Assembly: GCA_949361645.1 (NCBI GenBank)
Contig: OX442415.1
Coordinates: forward strand, 8,401,254-8,465,253
Length of the DNA stretch: 64,000 bases
Direction: 5' to 3'
From: Spongilla lacustris
Taxonomy: Eukaryota; Porifera; Demospongiae; Spongillida; Spongillidae
The notes under the pieces: generated by a model
What the model saw: the letters and a program-made list of their open reading frames with translations, nothing else
What the model was told of the DNA's origin: nothing
The model's database searches: none
Shown here: piece by piece, positions 21,821 through 34,239 of the stretch
How positions within the stretch are numbered: the stretch's first letter is position 1
Layout: every line of letters starts with the position of its first letter
Made by a program: the position numbers and the translations under genes

Positions 21821-21904
21821 TATACCGTATATGTCTGTCATGAAATTCTCAAAGCTAATGAAGCCTTACTTGCAAGAACAGTATTTCACAGTAAAGGTTC
21901 CCCC

Positions 21905-22388
21905 CAGGGTTGCCGAAGGCCAGCCCGGCCTGTCGGGCCGACCTTTCAGGCCAGACCCCGCAACCTGTAAGGTCGGGACACACCCCCTCAGATGCATGTA
22001 ATTAGATTGTTATTAGTATTATTGGATTACACGATTAATTATACAAACAGTCACACGACTATACATGCATGCATTGCGCAGAAGTTAGACGTCACACCAA
22101 GCTTTATCCTAACTCTTCATATCCATGCACTCTAAGCATTTTCCTTTGTTTTGTACAATTTGGGCACATTGAATTGTGAGCACACCACAGAGGATTGCTT
22201 GCGACGTTGCGAGTACATTTATGTAAGCAGAGGTCTGGGTTTGTAAGAGACACAAGGGAAAGAGAGGAGCTGCAGCCTGCAGCAAGCAACTGACACTGGC
22301 GATACATAGGGTGTGAATTTGAGCGGTTAACGAATGAATAAACGTATAATGTCAATAAGGAATGAATAATTAAATAAATAATTGTATT
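21905..22388. mobile_element. GGCC-rich terminal-repeat element, copy 2 (truncated)
   Basis: Starts CAGGGTTGCCGAAGGCCAG and follows copy 1 through TGCATGTAATTAGATTG and GAATGAATAATTAAATAAAT to about 22388, where a retroelement fragment begins. The right terminal repeat is therefore missing. The two copies flank the long inverted repeat at 20868-21820. Confidence 0.55.
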
Positions 22389-22680
22389 TCAGCAGGCCAT
22401 GACTGTGAATGGTCAGGAAAGAGCCCAGCACCAGCTATAACTTTGATTGAAGCATGTGCATGCACGGTGAAGGAAGTGCGCTACAGTACAGTGTCCCTGA
22501 GAGCATTATGGCGTGTGATAACATCACACCCACATTTGCATGTTATTAAATGCATGGTGTCCAAGAGGGTCCAGACTGTGGGCAGGGCAGAAAGCACACT
22601 GAGAACCCTGGGAGGTATCTAGGCCCAGCCACCACTTGACAGCTACCCTGACATCAATTGGGTCAAGATGGAGAGCTAGG
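22386..22680 (-). pseudogene. Retroelement C-terminal fragment, minus orientation
   Basis: The minus strand reads LDPIDVRVAVKWWLGLD, then CAFCPAHSLDPLGHHA (a Cys/His motif), then, with frame breaks, HNALRDT and GAGLFPDHSQS. This order matches the region upstream of and into the endonuclease-like domain of retroelements common in sponges and cnidarians (recalled family pattern). The fragment stops near GGCCTGCTGAA at 22386. It is a decayed partial copy facing away from the next fragment. Confidence 0.6.
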
Positions 22681-23117
22681 GATGTGGCTTCAATCGAAAT
22701 TGAAGCTGGTGCTGGGCTCTTTCCTGACCATTCCCAGTCACGGCCTGCTGATATTCTCGTGAAGCATTGGAACCTTGGGAGTCCCGTTGCCCTGGACATC
22801 TCCGTTGTCTCACCGCTAAATCCTTCAACTTTAGTTGAAGCGGGAGCAACGGTTGGTGCAATCCTTGAGGCAACGGAGAGCAGGAAACACCAGGCCAACG
22901 ATGAAAAGTGTTTAGCTTTATAGGGTGGGTCTCAACCCCTGTAGTAGTTGACTCCTATGGGGCTTGGGGTAACGAAGCTTCAAGATTTCTGGCTCAGATC
23001 ATTGCTAGGCTTGCAATTCACAAGTCTCTGCCAAAGGCACAGATATCTTTTGAAATATTCTCAAACTTGAGCATTTGCCTAACAAGAGCGAATGCCATGC
23101 AGAGCCATCCTCCGTAG
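22681..23117 (+). pseudogene. Retroelement endonuclease-like C-terminus, plus orientation
   Basis: The frame from about 22681 gives EIEAGAGLFPDHSQSRPADIL, then PVALDISVVSPLNPSTLVEA and ATESRKHQANDEKC. A frameshift near 22910 is followed by GWVSTPVVVDSYGAWGNEA and LARLAIHKSL-type sequence. The RPAD...ALDISV spacing fits a PD-(D/E)xK restriction-like endonuclease core (inference). About 60 bp (GCCATGACTG..CCAGCACCAGC) is shared in inverted orientation with the previous fragment. The frameshift makes it a pseudogene. Confidence 0.65.
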
Positions 23118-23299
23118 AATCCCATCTTAACTGTAGTGTGTATTAATTATAGCAAGTGTTGTGTACTTTGTTTTTATAATAATATAATTGTATTCGGAAT
23201 TTAAAGAACCTCATTATTCGCATTACTTCTCTATAGGTTCATGTACACGTTAATCACGTCAGTGGAACAACCCACAAGTTGAGAATTGCTGGTCAGTAC

Positions 23300-23412
23300 A
23301 TTCCCCCACACCCCCTCACCACCCCATGCACCCCCACCCTCACTATACCCCACCCTCATCACCCTCCCCCTCACCCACACCACCACCACCCCTGCCCCGC
23401 CCCCTTTCAACT
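23300..23412 (+). repeat. C-rich low-complexity tract
   Basis: A strand-biased CCCCAC/CCCTCACC-rich stretch of about 110 bp with almost no G. It makes open frames on both strands that are not genes. Confidence 0.7.
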
Positions 23413-23808
23413 CCACAAAAATGGTTCGTAGATGAAACACCATGCAGTGTATATGTAATGTGGAACACTCGATACAGAAATATGCTTGGGCATGCATCTC
23501 TATATGCATGATCAGGCATGCAGTTTACATTTATGTATGTATAGATTTGTTTAAAATCACTTTGAATGCCAGAATATTCCAATACTGCCAACCACACAAA
23601 GTCAGTAGTTTAAATAGCTTCCTTCCTATATAACAGAGACAGAGCACCCTGAAATCGAGTTAACAAAGGACGAGCATGATAACACCATTATAATTGCTGG
23701 CGCATACATGGTGCGACAACATTCTACTCCCCCGCTTCATGTCTTGTGCATGCATGGGTGGTGTCCGATCGCGACCTGGCAGACAAAAGTGTTCTGATTC
23801 TATACTAG

Positions 23809-24495
23809 CAGTGTTGCCGCGATATATCGCGATTAAACTTTAGTCATATCGCGAAATAAACGTGTACGGACGTACACAAAGATATACAGAAAGAAACGTG
23901 CAGAGAATAAGCATACATTTAGGTATATCAATGAAAATAATTTACTGTTACAGTTAAACCAGTGCAGTTTGAATTTTGCCTTAGAAATATACATTTGCCA
24001 ATCAAGCCATTCATGCATAATGCCACGCCCCCACGGGCGCAACCTTTTCTTAAGGAAAATACCTAAGCAAAAATGCACAAGTACTTGCTTGCTGGTTTAG
24101 CATATGCTAGGGATGTATGGCTAATGATTCCTCCACCACAACAATGGATCATATTTTATGAAATTGATTTCTGCATTGTGCAAGCTATCTTGTAGCTAAA
24201 AAAACAATTGATTTTTTTTTTTGTGCCATCCAAAGCTTCCCATACGAAGGCTTTGCGATCAACGCTCCTGATATCGTCTGTGGTAGCAAGTTCATTTATA
24301 GCGTAAGTACACGTATACCTGTACCATATCCTTCGTGGTAACCATAACTATTCACCCCAACGTTTAATAACCAAGCGATAATTGATCATGAATAATTTAA
24401 TATATCACGATAACTTATATCGCGATTAAATGCTCATATCGCGATATATCGCGATATAGACGATTAAGGATGAAGGTTATTTCGCGGCAACACTG
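23809..24495. mobile_element. hAT-like non-autonomous element, copy A (complete)
   Basis: Ends CAGTGTTGCCGCGATA and TTTCGCGGCAACACTG are inverted repeats. Flanks TATACTAG (23801-23808) and TATACTAG (24496-24503) are a perfect 8-bp target duplication, as expected of the hAT superfamily. The termini carry repeated self-complementary TCGCGATATATCGCGA-type motifs. There is no transposase frame. It is related to the copies at 42305 and 57426. Confidence 0.88.
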
Positions 24496-24721
24496 TATAC
24501 TAGCTATACAGTCTATATTATCTCTGGTTTGATATCACTTTGTCATTCAGAACTATTGCCCCTATGTTTCCAAAACACTCGTTTTGACAGCTGATGTGTA
24601 CATGAAACCAGAGATCATATATGCACGCCAACGTTCGGTTGAGTGCCGGGTGCATGCAACGGATGGTTGGTGCTCGATCCATAAATGCGTTAGTATGTGC
24701 GTGCGGGGGTATGTCTATACA

Positions 24722-26405
24722 TAGTGGCGTAGCTACGGTAGCGCCTGCCGGATAGCCTAGGCCCTACCAAACGAGGTGCTTTTAAAATAATAATAATAAA
24801 TAATAACAATCACCTTCGAAGTAATTATTACTAGCACGCGCTCGATCTGACATTACCGGTTGATGTATATAGTTAACAATAGTACTCGTCCGGATGTAAT
24901 ATCGGAAGAATGCGTAAACAGCTCCTTATTGATCTATACTACCCCAAAAGTCCAATCAGCTTGCCCTAAAGTAACAGATGTTATAGAGAGCACTCCACAC
25001 AAAAAGATGCCTGTTACTGTTACAGTTGTCGTCTGCTTGGTTCTGACTTGTTTCCAAATGTGAACAGAACCTTCACTTTAAGAACTACAAATTGTACTGT
25101 CTATATAAGTATGGTACATGTAGCTTCTGCCGGTGCACACAGACAATCAGATTCAGTACTTTCAATTCATGGAATCAATACATACAAACAATTCCTTTTG
25201 TGCATCAAAAAAAGCATTGGATCGATTGGGAAGCTTTCAGCGCTTCGGGCCATACCCCCCCCCCCCCCCCCCCCCCTCCCCTAGCTGCATGAGCAGGAGG
25301 GGTGCCACCTCTGCACCCTCTCCGGGCTTTCTCAGCTTCAGAAAAATCCTGCAATGTGCCTACCATACGCATTATCCTGGCTACGCCATCAGATGTCACT
25401 ACAGGCTTAATAATAACAATCACCCTCGAAGTAGTCATAGCACGCGCTCGATCTGGCATTACCGGTATATAATTTTAAAAATGAATATTAACAGTCGTAA
25501 CTCATCTCGGAAGAATGCGTAAACAGCTCCGTATTGATCTTACCCCAAAAGTCCAATCAGCTTGCCCTAGCTAGAGTACCAGATGATATTGCATAATCTC
25601 CTGCATTCCCTAGCTCTTATACATTTAAGTTATCTCTTTGGGTGCCAGATGTATGACATAATTATGTATATGGTATACCTTGTGCATGTACATGTACGTA
25701 CATTACATGTATCAAATAATGTTTGTATATCACTCAAGTACTGTACATGTATATGATTTGCTCCACAAACTGTCAATTGCTGATAACTATACTTGCGTGT
25801 GTGTCTCCCACATCAAAAATGTGCACACCTAAGCATATGACCCGGATGTGGGATGCACTGGTAACAGTTTGTGTATAGTGTTGCTGAAATTTGAAGAGTT
25901 GTACTACTTCCTATGATTAGTTTATGTACTGTACTCCTCCTCCTATGTAACTCATTGCAACCATCTTCAAGAACAGAATTGGACATCCATTTACATGTAT
26001 GTCCTGCTATCATGAACATTGGACTGTGATATATATATATATAAATATGCCCTTGGCACCCAAAGGGTTAATACAAATAGATGCCTGTTCCTGTTACAGT
26101 TGTCGTCTGCTTGGTTCTGACTTGTTTCCATGCAAATGTGAACAGACTTTCACTTTAAGAACTACATTTTGTACTGTCTATATATAGCATGGCACATGTA
26201 GACCTATAGCTGCTGTGCTCACAGACAATCAGATTCAGCTCTTTCATGGAATCAATATTCACAACTTGTATATATCAAAAAAGCGTTGGTTCAATTGGGG
26301 AGCTTTCAGCGCTCCCCACACCCTCCTAGCTGCGCATCTCCGGGCTTTCTAAAATCCTGCAATCTGCCAGTGCCCTACCATACGTATTAACCTGGCTACG
26401 CCACT
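24722..26405. mobile_element. Composite terminal-repeat element(s) with AGTGGCGTAGC ends
   Basis: The left edge TAGTGGCGTAGCTACGG and right edge CCTGGCTACGCCACTAG are inverted repeats, and an internal CCTGGCTACGCCAT lies at about 25376. The interior is repetitive. The segment with CGAAGTA..CACGCGCTCGATCTG and GGAAGAATGCGTAAACAGCTC occurs at 24808 and 25409. The segment with GTTACAGTTGTCGTCTGCTT occurs at about 25019 and 26093. This looks like two partially duplicated copies of one element. No transposase was seen. Confidence 0.6.
25255..25276 (+). repeat. Poly-C tract (22 bp)
   Basis: An uninterrupted C-run inside the composite element. The exact length is uncertain, as for all long homopolymers. 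Confidence 0.75.
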
Positions 26406-27090
26406 AGTTTCTTTGTAAGCTGTATAGTATCTTCACTTGTCTTTGTGCCTTCTGCATGGCTGGCTTGTCTTTACATTGCATGTGTGTTTAAAAAATTTAA
26501 CGTCAGTGTCATTGAGGTAAAAAAAATTAAAATGCATGCTGACTCAAAGGCTCGATCACTATCCCGTGCTAATGCAGTAATGGCTATATAGCGTTTTATA
26601 ACATCTGCAGACTATTGCAGAATGTCTTTCTAGTGCAAGCGGGTCATGTGCTTGGCAAATCTATAAATCATAATACCACTAGTTGAAATTACTATTAATG
26701 AATTGTGGTTTAAATGTGTTAGTAAATATGCATGCATGACATTTCCGCGGTCGCTTTAGTTTATACATGAACCATAACAAATTTATGCCACACTGATTTC
26801 ATTAATAGCAACATTGTACGTAAATCCAATTTTAATTCATCTGGCTTTCATATATGGTAGACCCATGCACATGCAGTGGAGGTATCACATGTATCACTAT
26901 GCGGAGCATAACCGGCCCCTCAATACCCATACATATATATTATGAACATTATAAACATCATATTGTGAGACTCTAAGTCGAATTATAGTGCAGCTGATTC
27001 TAAACCAATGAACCGTTCAACCAACTGATAAAATAAAAGCTATATCTTCTGAGCCCGGAGAGTTGATCTAGATCATATTGCTATAATTAA
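26406..27090. other. Intergenic stretch, nothing recognised
   Basis: AT-rich DNA downstream (on the minus strand) of the second ABM-SRPBCC gene. The duplicated 3' flank of that gene begins near 27090. Confidence 0.5.
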
Positions 27091-27173
27091 TTTTAATTCC
27101 AATGCAGCAATATATACACTGCATTAAAAAGTCGCAATACATATATGCTAATATTAGCCTAAAACTCTGCTTG

Positions 27174-29025
27174 CTACTTGAACAGCTGCTGCAGTGCTGG
27201 CACTTGGACGTTCAAAAAATCAGCATAGACAGCATCAGCAGACATTCCGCCATCTCTAGGGACGGCGAAACGATACGTAACGCCACACCCCGGAGTGGTG
27301 GCCTTGCTGGAAAGCTTCAGATGGTTTGTATACACAAAAGGTCGTAGGACCTCATAGATCAGCTCAGGTCCCTCCGCGTCCAGTTTTCGCAATGCCTCTG
27401 AAACCATGCCCCCATTTTTCATGTGGAGCTCACGAACGGTAGGTTCTTTTACGTTAATCACAGCATAATTGCAGCCAATCACCCACGTGCAGTCAGACCA
27501 GTTAGACACCACGCTCCACACCTTGTCACAGCTGCCATTCACGTGGATATCCACGGCACCCCAGGTGTCTTTGCGGCATTCAGATGGTTGGTAGTACGTG
27601 TGTAGTCCAAACTGCTGCAGCCCCCCGCCTACAAGCAGATTCTTCATGGCTGGCTCCTGAAAGAGGGGACCTATTTGGGTAATCCAGGCCTGCATGTTGG
27701 CCTTAGAGTCCCAGTGCTCGATGAAGCGGAAGGTGTTGGAAGTCTGAGCATCCTTGATCAACTCGTACCCAAGGTTTCCCTTTGCCAATCGAGCTCGCTC
27801 GACTAGCCTTCGAGATGCCACCAAGTCTTGGAATGCTAAATCAAAACTGGGATGAACCACAGCAACACACGTCCCGACCACAGACTGGGCAGGTTCACAT
27901 TGCGGGGTGGCGGGACATAGTCCAAGCTGTATTGGGACTCCCACTAGGGGCACGAGGCCAAGTGCAAACCCTGCAAGAAGAAACCACACCACGCGCGGTA
28001 CTCGATATTCGGAAGGGATGACGTCAGCAGGCTTGTCCTTTTCCACAGCTGCATCCTTGCAGTCGTCAAACTCGAAACTCCAAAACTATATATGCATGTC
28101 CAGTGCGGAAAAAAATATATGTATATGCTTATAATGGACCATGGCGTATAGGGGTGGGCGCAGACTTTGCACCTTTCTTTCAACCCTCCGTTGTATACAT
28201 GCTGGTATGTAAGCTCAATTGTGGCGTCCACAACATGTATTGCATATAGCAAACGTGCATGCAAACAGCGGCCATACTTTTACTTACCATGTACAGAATG
28301 TGCGTGACTGGGGCCGAGATGTAGATGGCCGTCTCGAGATAGAAGCTGGAGTACCACGACAGCTGGCCCACGTGGAAGTTTGCAAACACGAGAGGCAGGA
28401 TGGTGAAGAGGAGATGGATGGTGTGGGCCACGGCTGGGTACTGGTAGAAAGAGCGAACGCGCTCGGAGCTGCCTGTGAAGCACATGTACCAATATGCCAT
28501 CGGAAGTGCGAAGTCCAACATGATACCGACCGATTGCTCAATCAAGACGGCCAGGTCCAAGGTCGGCATCATCACCACCAGGAATACTATGATGATGATA
28601 AAAAACGTTGCCCTACGGAGCCCATCCTTCACTTTGGTGCTGGTCGTGTTGGCCGCCGATATTTGCATGAGCATGGCCCACTCTGCAAGGTTGTGCAAGG
28701 CGGCCCCGATCAAGAGAAGACGGCTGACGTGGTAGGCGAGGCGGAAGAAGGAAAATAGTGCCGTGACGATCGAGTACAGTCCAGTTGTGATCTTCATGGA
28801 GTCCTCGTAGCGGAAGGGAAATCGAACATACCAGAGATTGACAAGTCCAATGCCAACGAGCAAGATGAAAGTGATCCAGTGTCCCATCTGGACGCCGATG
28901 CCGAATATGTCTGTAATGTCGATGGCCGGCACACAGGGAATCGTTATACCGAGAAAGGAACAATGTGTTTCTACGGGCGGTACCACGCACCATGGTGGGA
29001 ACACGGGAATAGAAACTTTCACCAT
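27174..29025 (-). CDS. Multi-pass membrane / ABM / SRPBCC fusion protein, copy 2 (two exons)
   Basis: Paralogue of the gene at 282-2057 with the same model: exon 1 29025-28288, exon 2 28085-27174, 202-bp intron, identical splice junctions and phase. The predicted length is again 549 residues. Exon 1 differs from copy 1 at 6 of 246 positions. The part of exon 2 read from its 14th codon differs at 27 of 290 positions, with a cluster in the SRPBCC part (KNGGMVSEAL against KNGAAVTVAL). Both frames are intact, so both copies are probably functional. The duplication spans the 3' flank (about 27090) to just upstream of the TATA motif (about 29115). Confidence 0.75.
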
Positions 29026-29066
29026 CGCTGCTAAGAACACTATAGTTTGTCAGCAGCAAACTTCAA

Positions 29067-29074
29067 TATATATA
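29067..29074 (-). promoter_or_regulatory. TATA box of membrane-ABM-SRPBCC gene copy 2
   Basis: TATATATA on the minus strand 42 bp upstream of the ATG at 29025, matching the position in copy 1. Confidence 0.45.
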
Positions 29075-29159
29075 GTGTTCTGCCCGGTATCGATTTGCAT
29101 AAACCGGATGTGCCTAGCTCCTCATGTCATGTCCAGCAATTGCGGACTTGAATAATTGA

Positions 29160-30570
29160 ATAACCGCGTCACGCGTTAAAATTTAATTGAACGGGAAGTG
29201 AATGGAGAAATGTCTACTAACAAGCACGGTTCTTGTACAGAAGCTAAATCTTAAGTTTCCACGGCAGATTATGGTAGTCATAATGATAGGCTATCCTTTG
29301 TATATTCTGGTCTCCGTGGAAATGTGTTCACTACAAATTCGAAACGCAGTTTTGTGTTTATTCCATACTTTGTACATGAAACATGCCAATATTTAGTTTC
29401 TTCTATTTGTTTCCAATCACTCAGACACAAAATTCAAGTTTACACGTTTTAATATGAATGTCGAACTACCGAGGCAATTTTTAGAGCAAGTGATATATTT
29501 TAGAGACCTACACACAGAATTCGAAAGGCACTTTTATGAACCCCACTTCAAAATCTGGGACAATGTTAATGAATTATTCATAACTATTGTCATGTTATAG
29601 CTGTGCCTGGACGTAGTAGTGGTACATGCACCAAGCAAGCACCGTCAGAAGTAAACGTAGGGCGTACGAGGCGCGCGTGCGAACATGCACACTCTAGACT
29701 AGCTGCGATCAGACCAACGTGCTTCTGTAAAGCGATTACCGGTAGGTATACACGCGTACAAATGATGCAGTTCTCGGCTAGCGCTAGGCCTACTTCATAA
29801 TACTATCGACTCGTAGAGCCACTAGCTAGGACAACTCTAGCTTGCTATAGCTAGCGCTAGGTTTGTGTTGAGTCAGTACCAGTACGTGACGTGCGCAGTA
29901 ATTAAAAGCAGATCGCGATTCGCATCGACATAGCCGGGTGAGTACGTTTTAATAACGTTCACAGATACATTTGTGATTGTGGTAGAAGGACTCTACAAAT
30001 ATGTGGTCGAAAGATGTAGGTACTACCGGTAGTATACCAGTCGACATAGCCAAGATGCGTGGTATTTTAAAGGCTAAACAGGGCATACTATTGCGTATCA
30101 ACCACTCCTTTTCTAATATCACCAACATAGAGGTGTCGGTGTCTAAAGGTGATGAGCGCTGTTGGTAAGGAAGACAGTCGAGCTAGCCAGTGGGTGTGGC
30201 TTTAGTAACCGTTTCGCGCGCGTAGAAGTCACTTTACAATTACCGTATACCGCTCGAGTTCCAGCTAGCTAGCTCCGGTCCTAGCCTAACCGGCCTTGTA
30301 ACTGGCCTAACTAATGACCAAAACCAAATACCATAGTGTATAATAGTTGCACTTGTTTTAATTACATGTAAAGTAAATAGCCCACGTCACGATCAGGTGA
30401 TGAAGCTGAATGTTAGAATACAACCTCCTCACACCTGACCCCTCCCTACACCACACCCCTCCCTACCATCACACCCCTACCTACTATCACACACCTATTA
30501 ATGTGTTCTCCAATAAGTTACATGCTAACAAGTTTAAGTCATTTGGTCCCTCCCCCCAACATATATATAC
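29160..30570. other. Intergenic stretch, nothing recognised
   Basis: No gene or bounded repeat seen. From about 30420 the sequence becomes rich in CACACCCCTCCCTAC-like repeats leading into the satellite array. Confidence 0.5.
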
Positions 30571-30575
30571 TGCCC

Positions 30576-33085
30576 CAGAGTACTAGTAAACTTAGGGGGA
30601 AAACATCACTGTTTCTATTGTAGAGTCCGGTGATAGTTACACAAAAGTCATTTAGCATTTACCTCCCTCACCCTCTCACCCAAACATATGACCCATGCAT
30701 ATTGCTATGGCCACTAAACATTACATACTGTCCTAACAATGTCCCAGAGTAGGGGAAACACTTCACTGTCCATTGTTTGAGTCAGGTGATAGAAATTTTG
30801 AGTTACACAAAAGTCACTAAACCCCCCCCCCCCCCCTCCCCCAAACATATGACCCATGCATATTGCTATGGCCATGAAGCATTACATACTGTCCTAACAA
30901 TGTCCCAGAGTAGGGGAAACACTTCACTGTCCATTGTTTGAGTCAGGTGATAGAAATTTTAAGTTACACAAAAGTCACTAACCCCCCCCCCCCTCCCCCA
31001 AACATATGACCCATGCATATTGCTATGGCCATTAAGCATTACATACTGTCCTAACAATGTCCCAGAGTAGGGGAAACACTTCACTGTCCATTGTTTGAGT
31101 CAGGTGATAGAAATTTTGAGTTACACAAAAGTCACTAAACCCCCCCCCCCCCCCCTCCCCCAAACATATGACCCATGCATATTGCTATGGCCATGAAGCA
31201 TTACATACTGTCCTAACAATGTCCCAGAGTAGGGGAAACACTTCACTGTCCATTGTTTGAGTCAGGTGATAGAAATTTTAAGTTATCACTAACCCCCCCC
31301 CCCCCCCCTCCCCCAAACATATAAACATATGACCCATGCATATTGCTATGGCCACTAAACATTACATACTGTCCTAACAATGTCCCAGAGTAGGGGAAAC
31401 ACTTCACTGTCCATTGTTTGAGTCAGGTGATCGAAATTTTGAGTTACACAAAAGTCACTAACCCCCCCCCCCCTCCCCCAAACATATAAACATATGACCC
31501 ATGCATATTGCTATGGCCACTAAACATTACATACTGTCCTAACAATGTCACAGAGTAGGGGAAACACTTCACAGTCCATTGTTTGAGTCAGGTGATAAGT
31601 TACACAAAAGTCACTAACCCCCCCCCCCCCCCTCCCCCAAACATATGACCCATGCATATTGCTATGGCCACTAAACATTACATACTGTCCTAACAATGTC
31701 CCAGAGTAGGGGAAACACTTCACTGTCCATTGTTTGAGTCAGGTGATAGAAATTTTAAGTTACACAAAAGTCACTAACCCCCCCCCCCCCCCCCTCCCCC
31801 AAACATATGACCCATGCATATTGCTATGGCCATGAAGCATTACATGCTGTCCTAACAATGTCCCAGAGTAGGGGAAACACTTCACTGTCCATTGTTTGAG
31901 TCAGGTGATAGAAATTTTAAGTTACACAAAAGTCACTAACCCCCCCCCCCCCCCCCCCCCCCCCAAACATATAAACATATGACCCATGCATATTGCTATG
32001 GCCACTAAACATTACATACTGTCCTAACAATGTCCCAGAGTAGGGGAAACACTTCACTGTCCATTGTTTGAGTCAGGTGATAGAAATTTTAAGTTACACA
32101 AAAGTCACTAACCCCCCCCCCCCCCTCCCCCAAACATATAAACATATGACCCATGCATATTGCTATGGCCACTAAACATTACATACTGTCCTAGCAATGT
32201 CCCAGAGTAGGGGAAACACTTCACTGTCCATTGTTTGAGTCAGGTGATAGAGTTACACAAAAGTCACTAACCCCCCCCCCCCCCTCCCCCAAACATATAA
32301 ACATATGACCCATGCATATTGCTATGGCCATTAAGCATTACATACTGTCCTAACAATGTCCCAGAGTAGGGGAAACACTTCACTGTCCATTGTTTGAGTC
32401 AGGTGATAGAAATTTTAAGTTACACAAAAGTCACTAACCCCCCCCCCCCCTCCCCCAAACATATGACCCATGCATATTGCTATGGCCATTAAGCATTACA
32501 TACTGTCCTAACAATGTCCCAGAGTAGGGGAAACACTTCACTGTCCATTGTTTGAGTCAGGTGATAGAAATTTTAAGTTATCACTAACCCCCCCCCCCCC
32601 TCCCCCAAACATATAAACATATGACCCATGCATATTGCTATGGCCACTAAACATTACATACTGTCCTAACAATGTCCCAGAGTAGGGGAAACACTTCACT
32701 GTCCATTGTTTGAGTCAGGTGATCGAAATTTTGAGTTACACAAAAGTCACTAACCCCCCCCCCCCCTCCCCCAAACATATAAACATATGACCCATGCATA
32801 TTGCTATGGCCACTAAACATTACATACTGTCCTAACAATGTCCCAGAGTAGGGGAAACACTTCATAGTCCATTGTTTGAGTCAGGTGATAGAAATTTTAA
32901 GTTACACAAAAGTCACTAAACCCCCCCCCCCCCCCCCCCCATGCATATTGCTATGGCCACTAAACATTACATACTGTCCTAACAATGTCCCAGAGTAGGG
33001 GAAACACTTCACTGTCCATTGTTTGAGTCAGGTGATAGAAATTTTGAGTTACACAAAAGTCACTAACCCCCCCCCCTCCCCCAAA
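30576..33085 (+). repeat. Satellite array, about 160-bp unit with a C-run
   Basis: About 16 tandem units. Successive GTCCCAGAGTAGG landmarks are 147-172 bp apart (mostly 157-166). Each unit carries C(10-25)TCCCCC, then AAACATATGACCCATGCATA, CATACTGTCCTAACAATGTC, CACTTCACTGTCCATTGTTT and AAAGTCACTAA. Length variation comes mainly from the C-run and an optional AAACATAT duplication. The first unit (30576-30735) is diverged. The open frames across it come from repetition and are not genes. Confidence 0.95.
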
Positions 33086-33474
33086 CATATGACCCATGCA
33101 CTTATTAGGGTGCTTTTCAAAAGTTTCCATATTGAATAATATAACCATGTCAAATACAATAAGTGTGAATACACGTAAATCACAAGAAGGCATAAGAATC
33201 CAACTACACTTATCAGGATACTGAGTTTCACAATGCACACACTAATGAATATAGCTTCTAATGACAGCTGCATAGGAAAATGTTGGCATATTGGATGGAG
33301 GATGATCTGTTGAATGGGAGGAGAGAGAGAGGATAATACAACACGCACATTGTCAATGGATTGGTTCTCAGTGGCATATGTACCTCTCCATTGTCCCTGC
33401 CTCCACCACATTTTGCAGCTTTGCAGGCGTACCATAATGTGCAGATGATGGAAGGTAGTCAGGGACCATCAAGG

Positions 33475-34057
33475 TTCTGCACGACCACATTAAAGATGGG
33501 TAATTATGGAGGACACACATGTATCGGCATGGTACTCTATCGGCTGGCATAGGTTGCTCAAGCAGGCCATTACAGCAAGCTTCTCTTCATATTTATTTAT
33601 CCTATATATGTAGCCAAATACGAACTCTGCATCTTACATCAGATAAGGTACAGCTGCAACACACCTACACAACCATATGTACATAAGTAAACAATAGGAA
33701 AGCATGTTTGGGGAGGGGAGGAAAGGAGGGTTGGTGTCACTGTGTATAGGGAAGAAGGGTGGTGTGTGGAAGGGAGACAGTGTGTGGGGTGGGGAGAAGA
33801 ACCATATTTTGAATCAGATAAAAGCACTGTACAAGTAAGGAGCAGCTGTAAATCAAATAAATAACCACATGTGTACATAGGTAGGTTGTGCACAATATGA
33901 ATATGATATTAACAATGGAAAACATTTCCTTACTACACTACTGTTTCTAAGTCTTTGACCAAAATCCTAGGCTACATTATAGCTGTAAGGTCAGTTAGCA
34001 ATGTGGGAAATAGTAGTTAGTGTGCCAAGTGTTAAGATACATGTATATGAGACCAGA

Positions 34058-34102
<45 letters not shown>

Positions 34103-34208
34103 ATAAGTGTGTGTGTGTGTGTGCATATGTGTGTGTGTGCATAAGTGTGTGTGTGCATAAGTGTGTGTGTGTGCATAAGTGTGTGTGTGCATAAGTGTGT
34201 GTGCATAA

Positions 34209-34239
<31 letters not shown>

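Noticed and set aside
30576..33238. Minus-strand frames with Gly-rich segments in the C-run satellite
   Set aside because: Produced by the tandem unit and homopolymer; the frame changes with C-run length.
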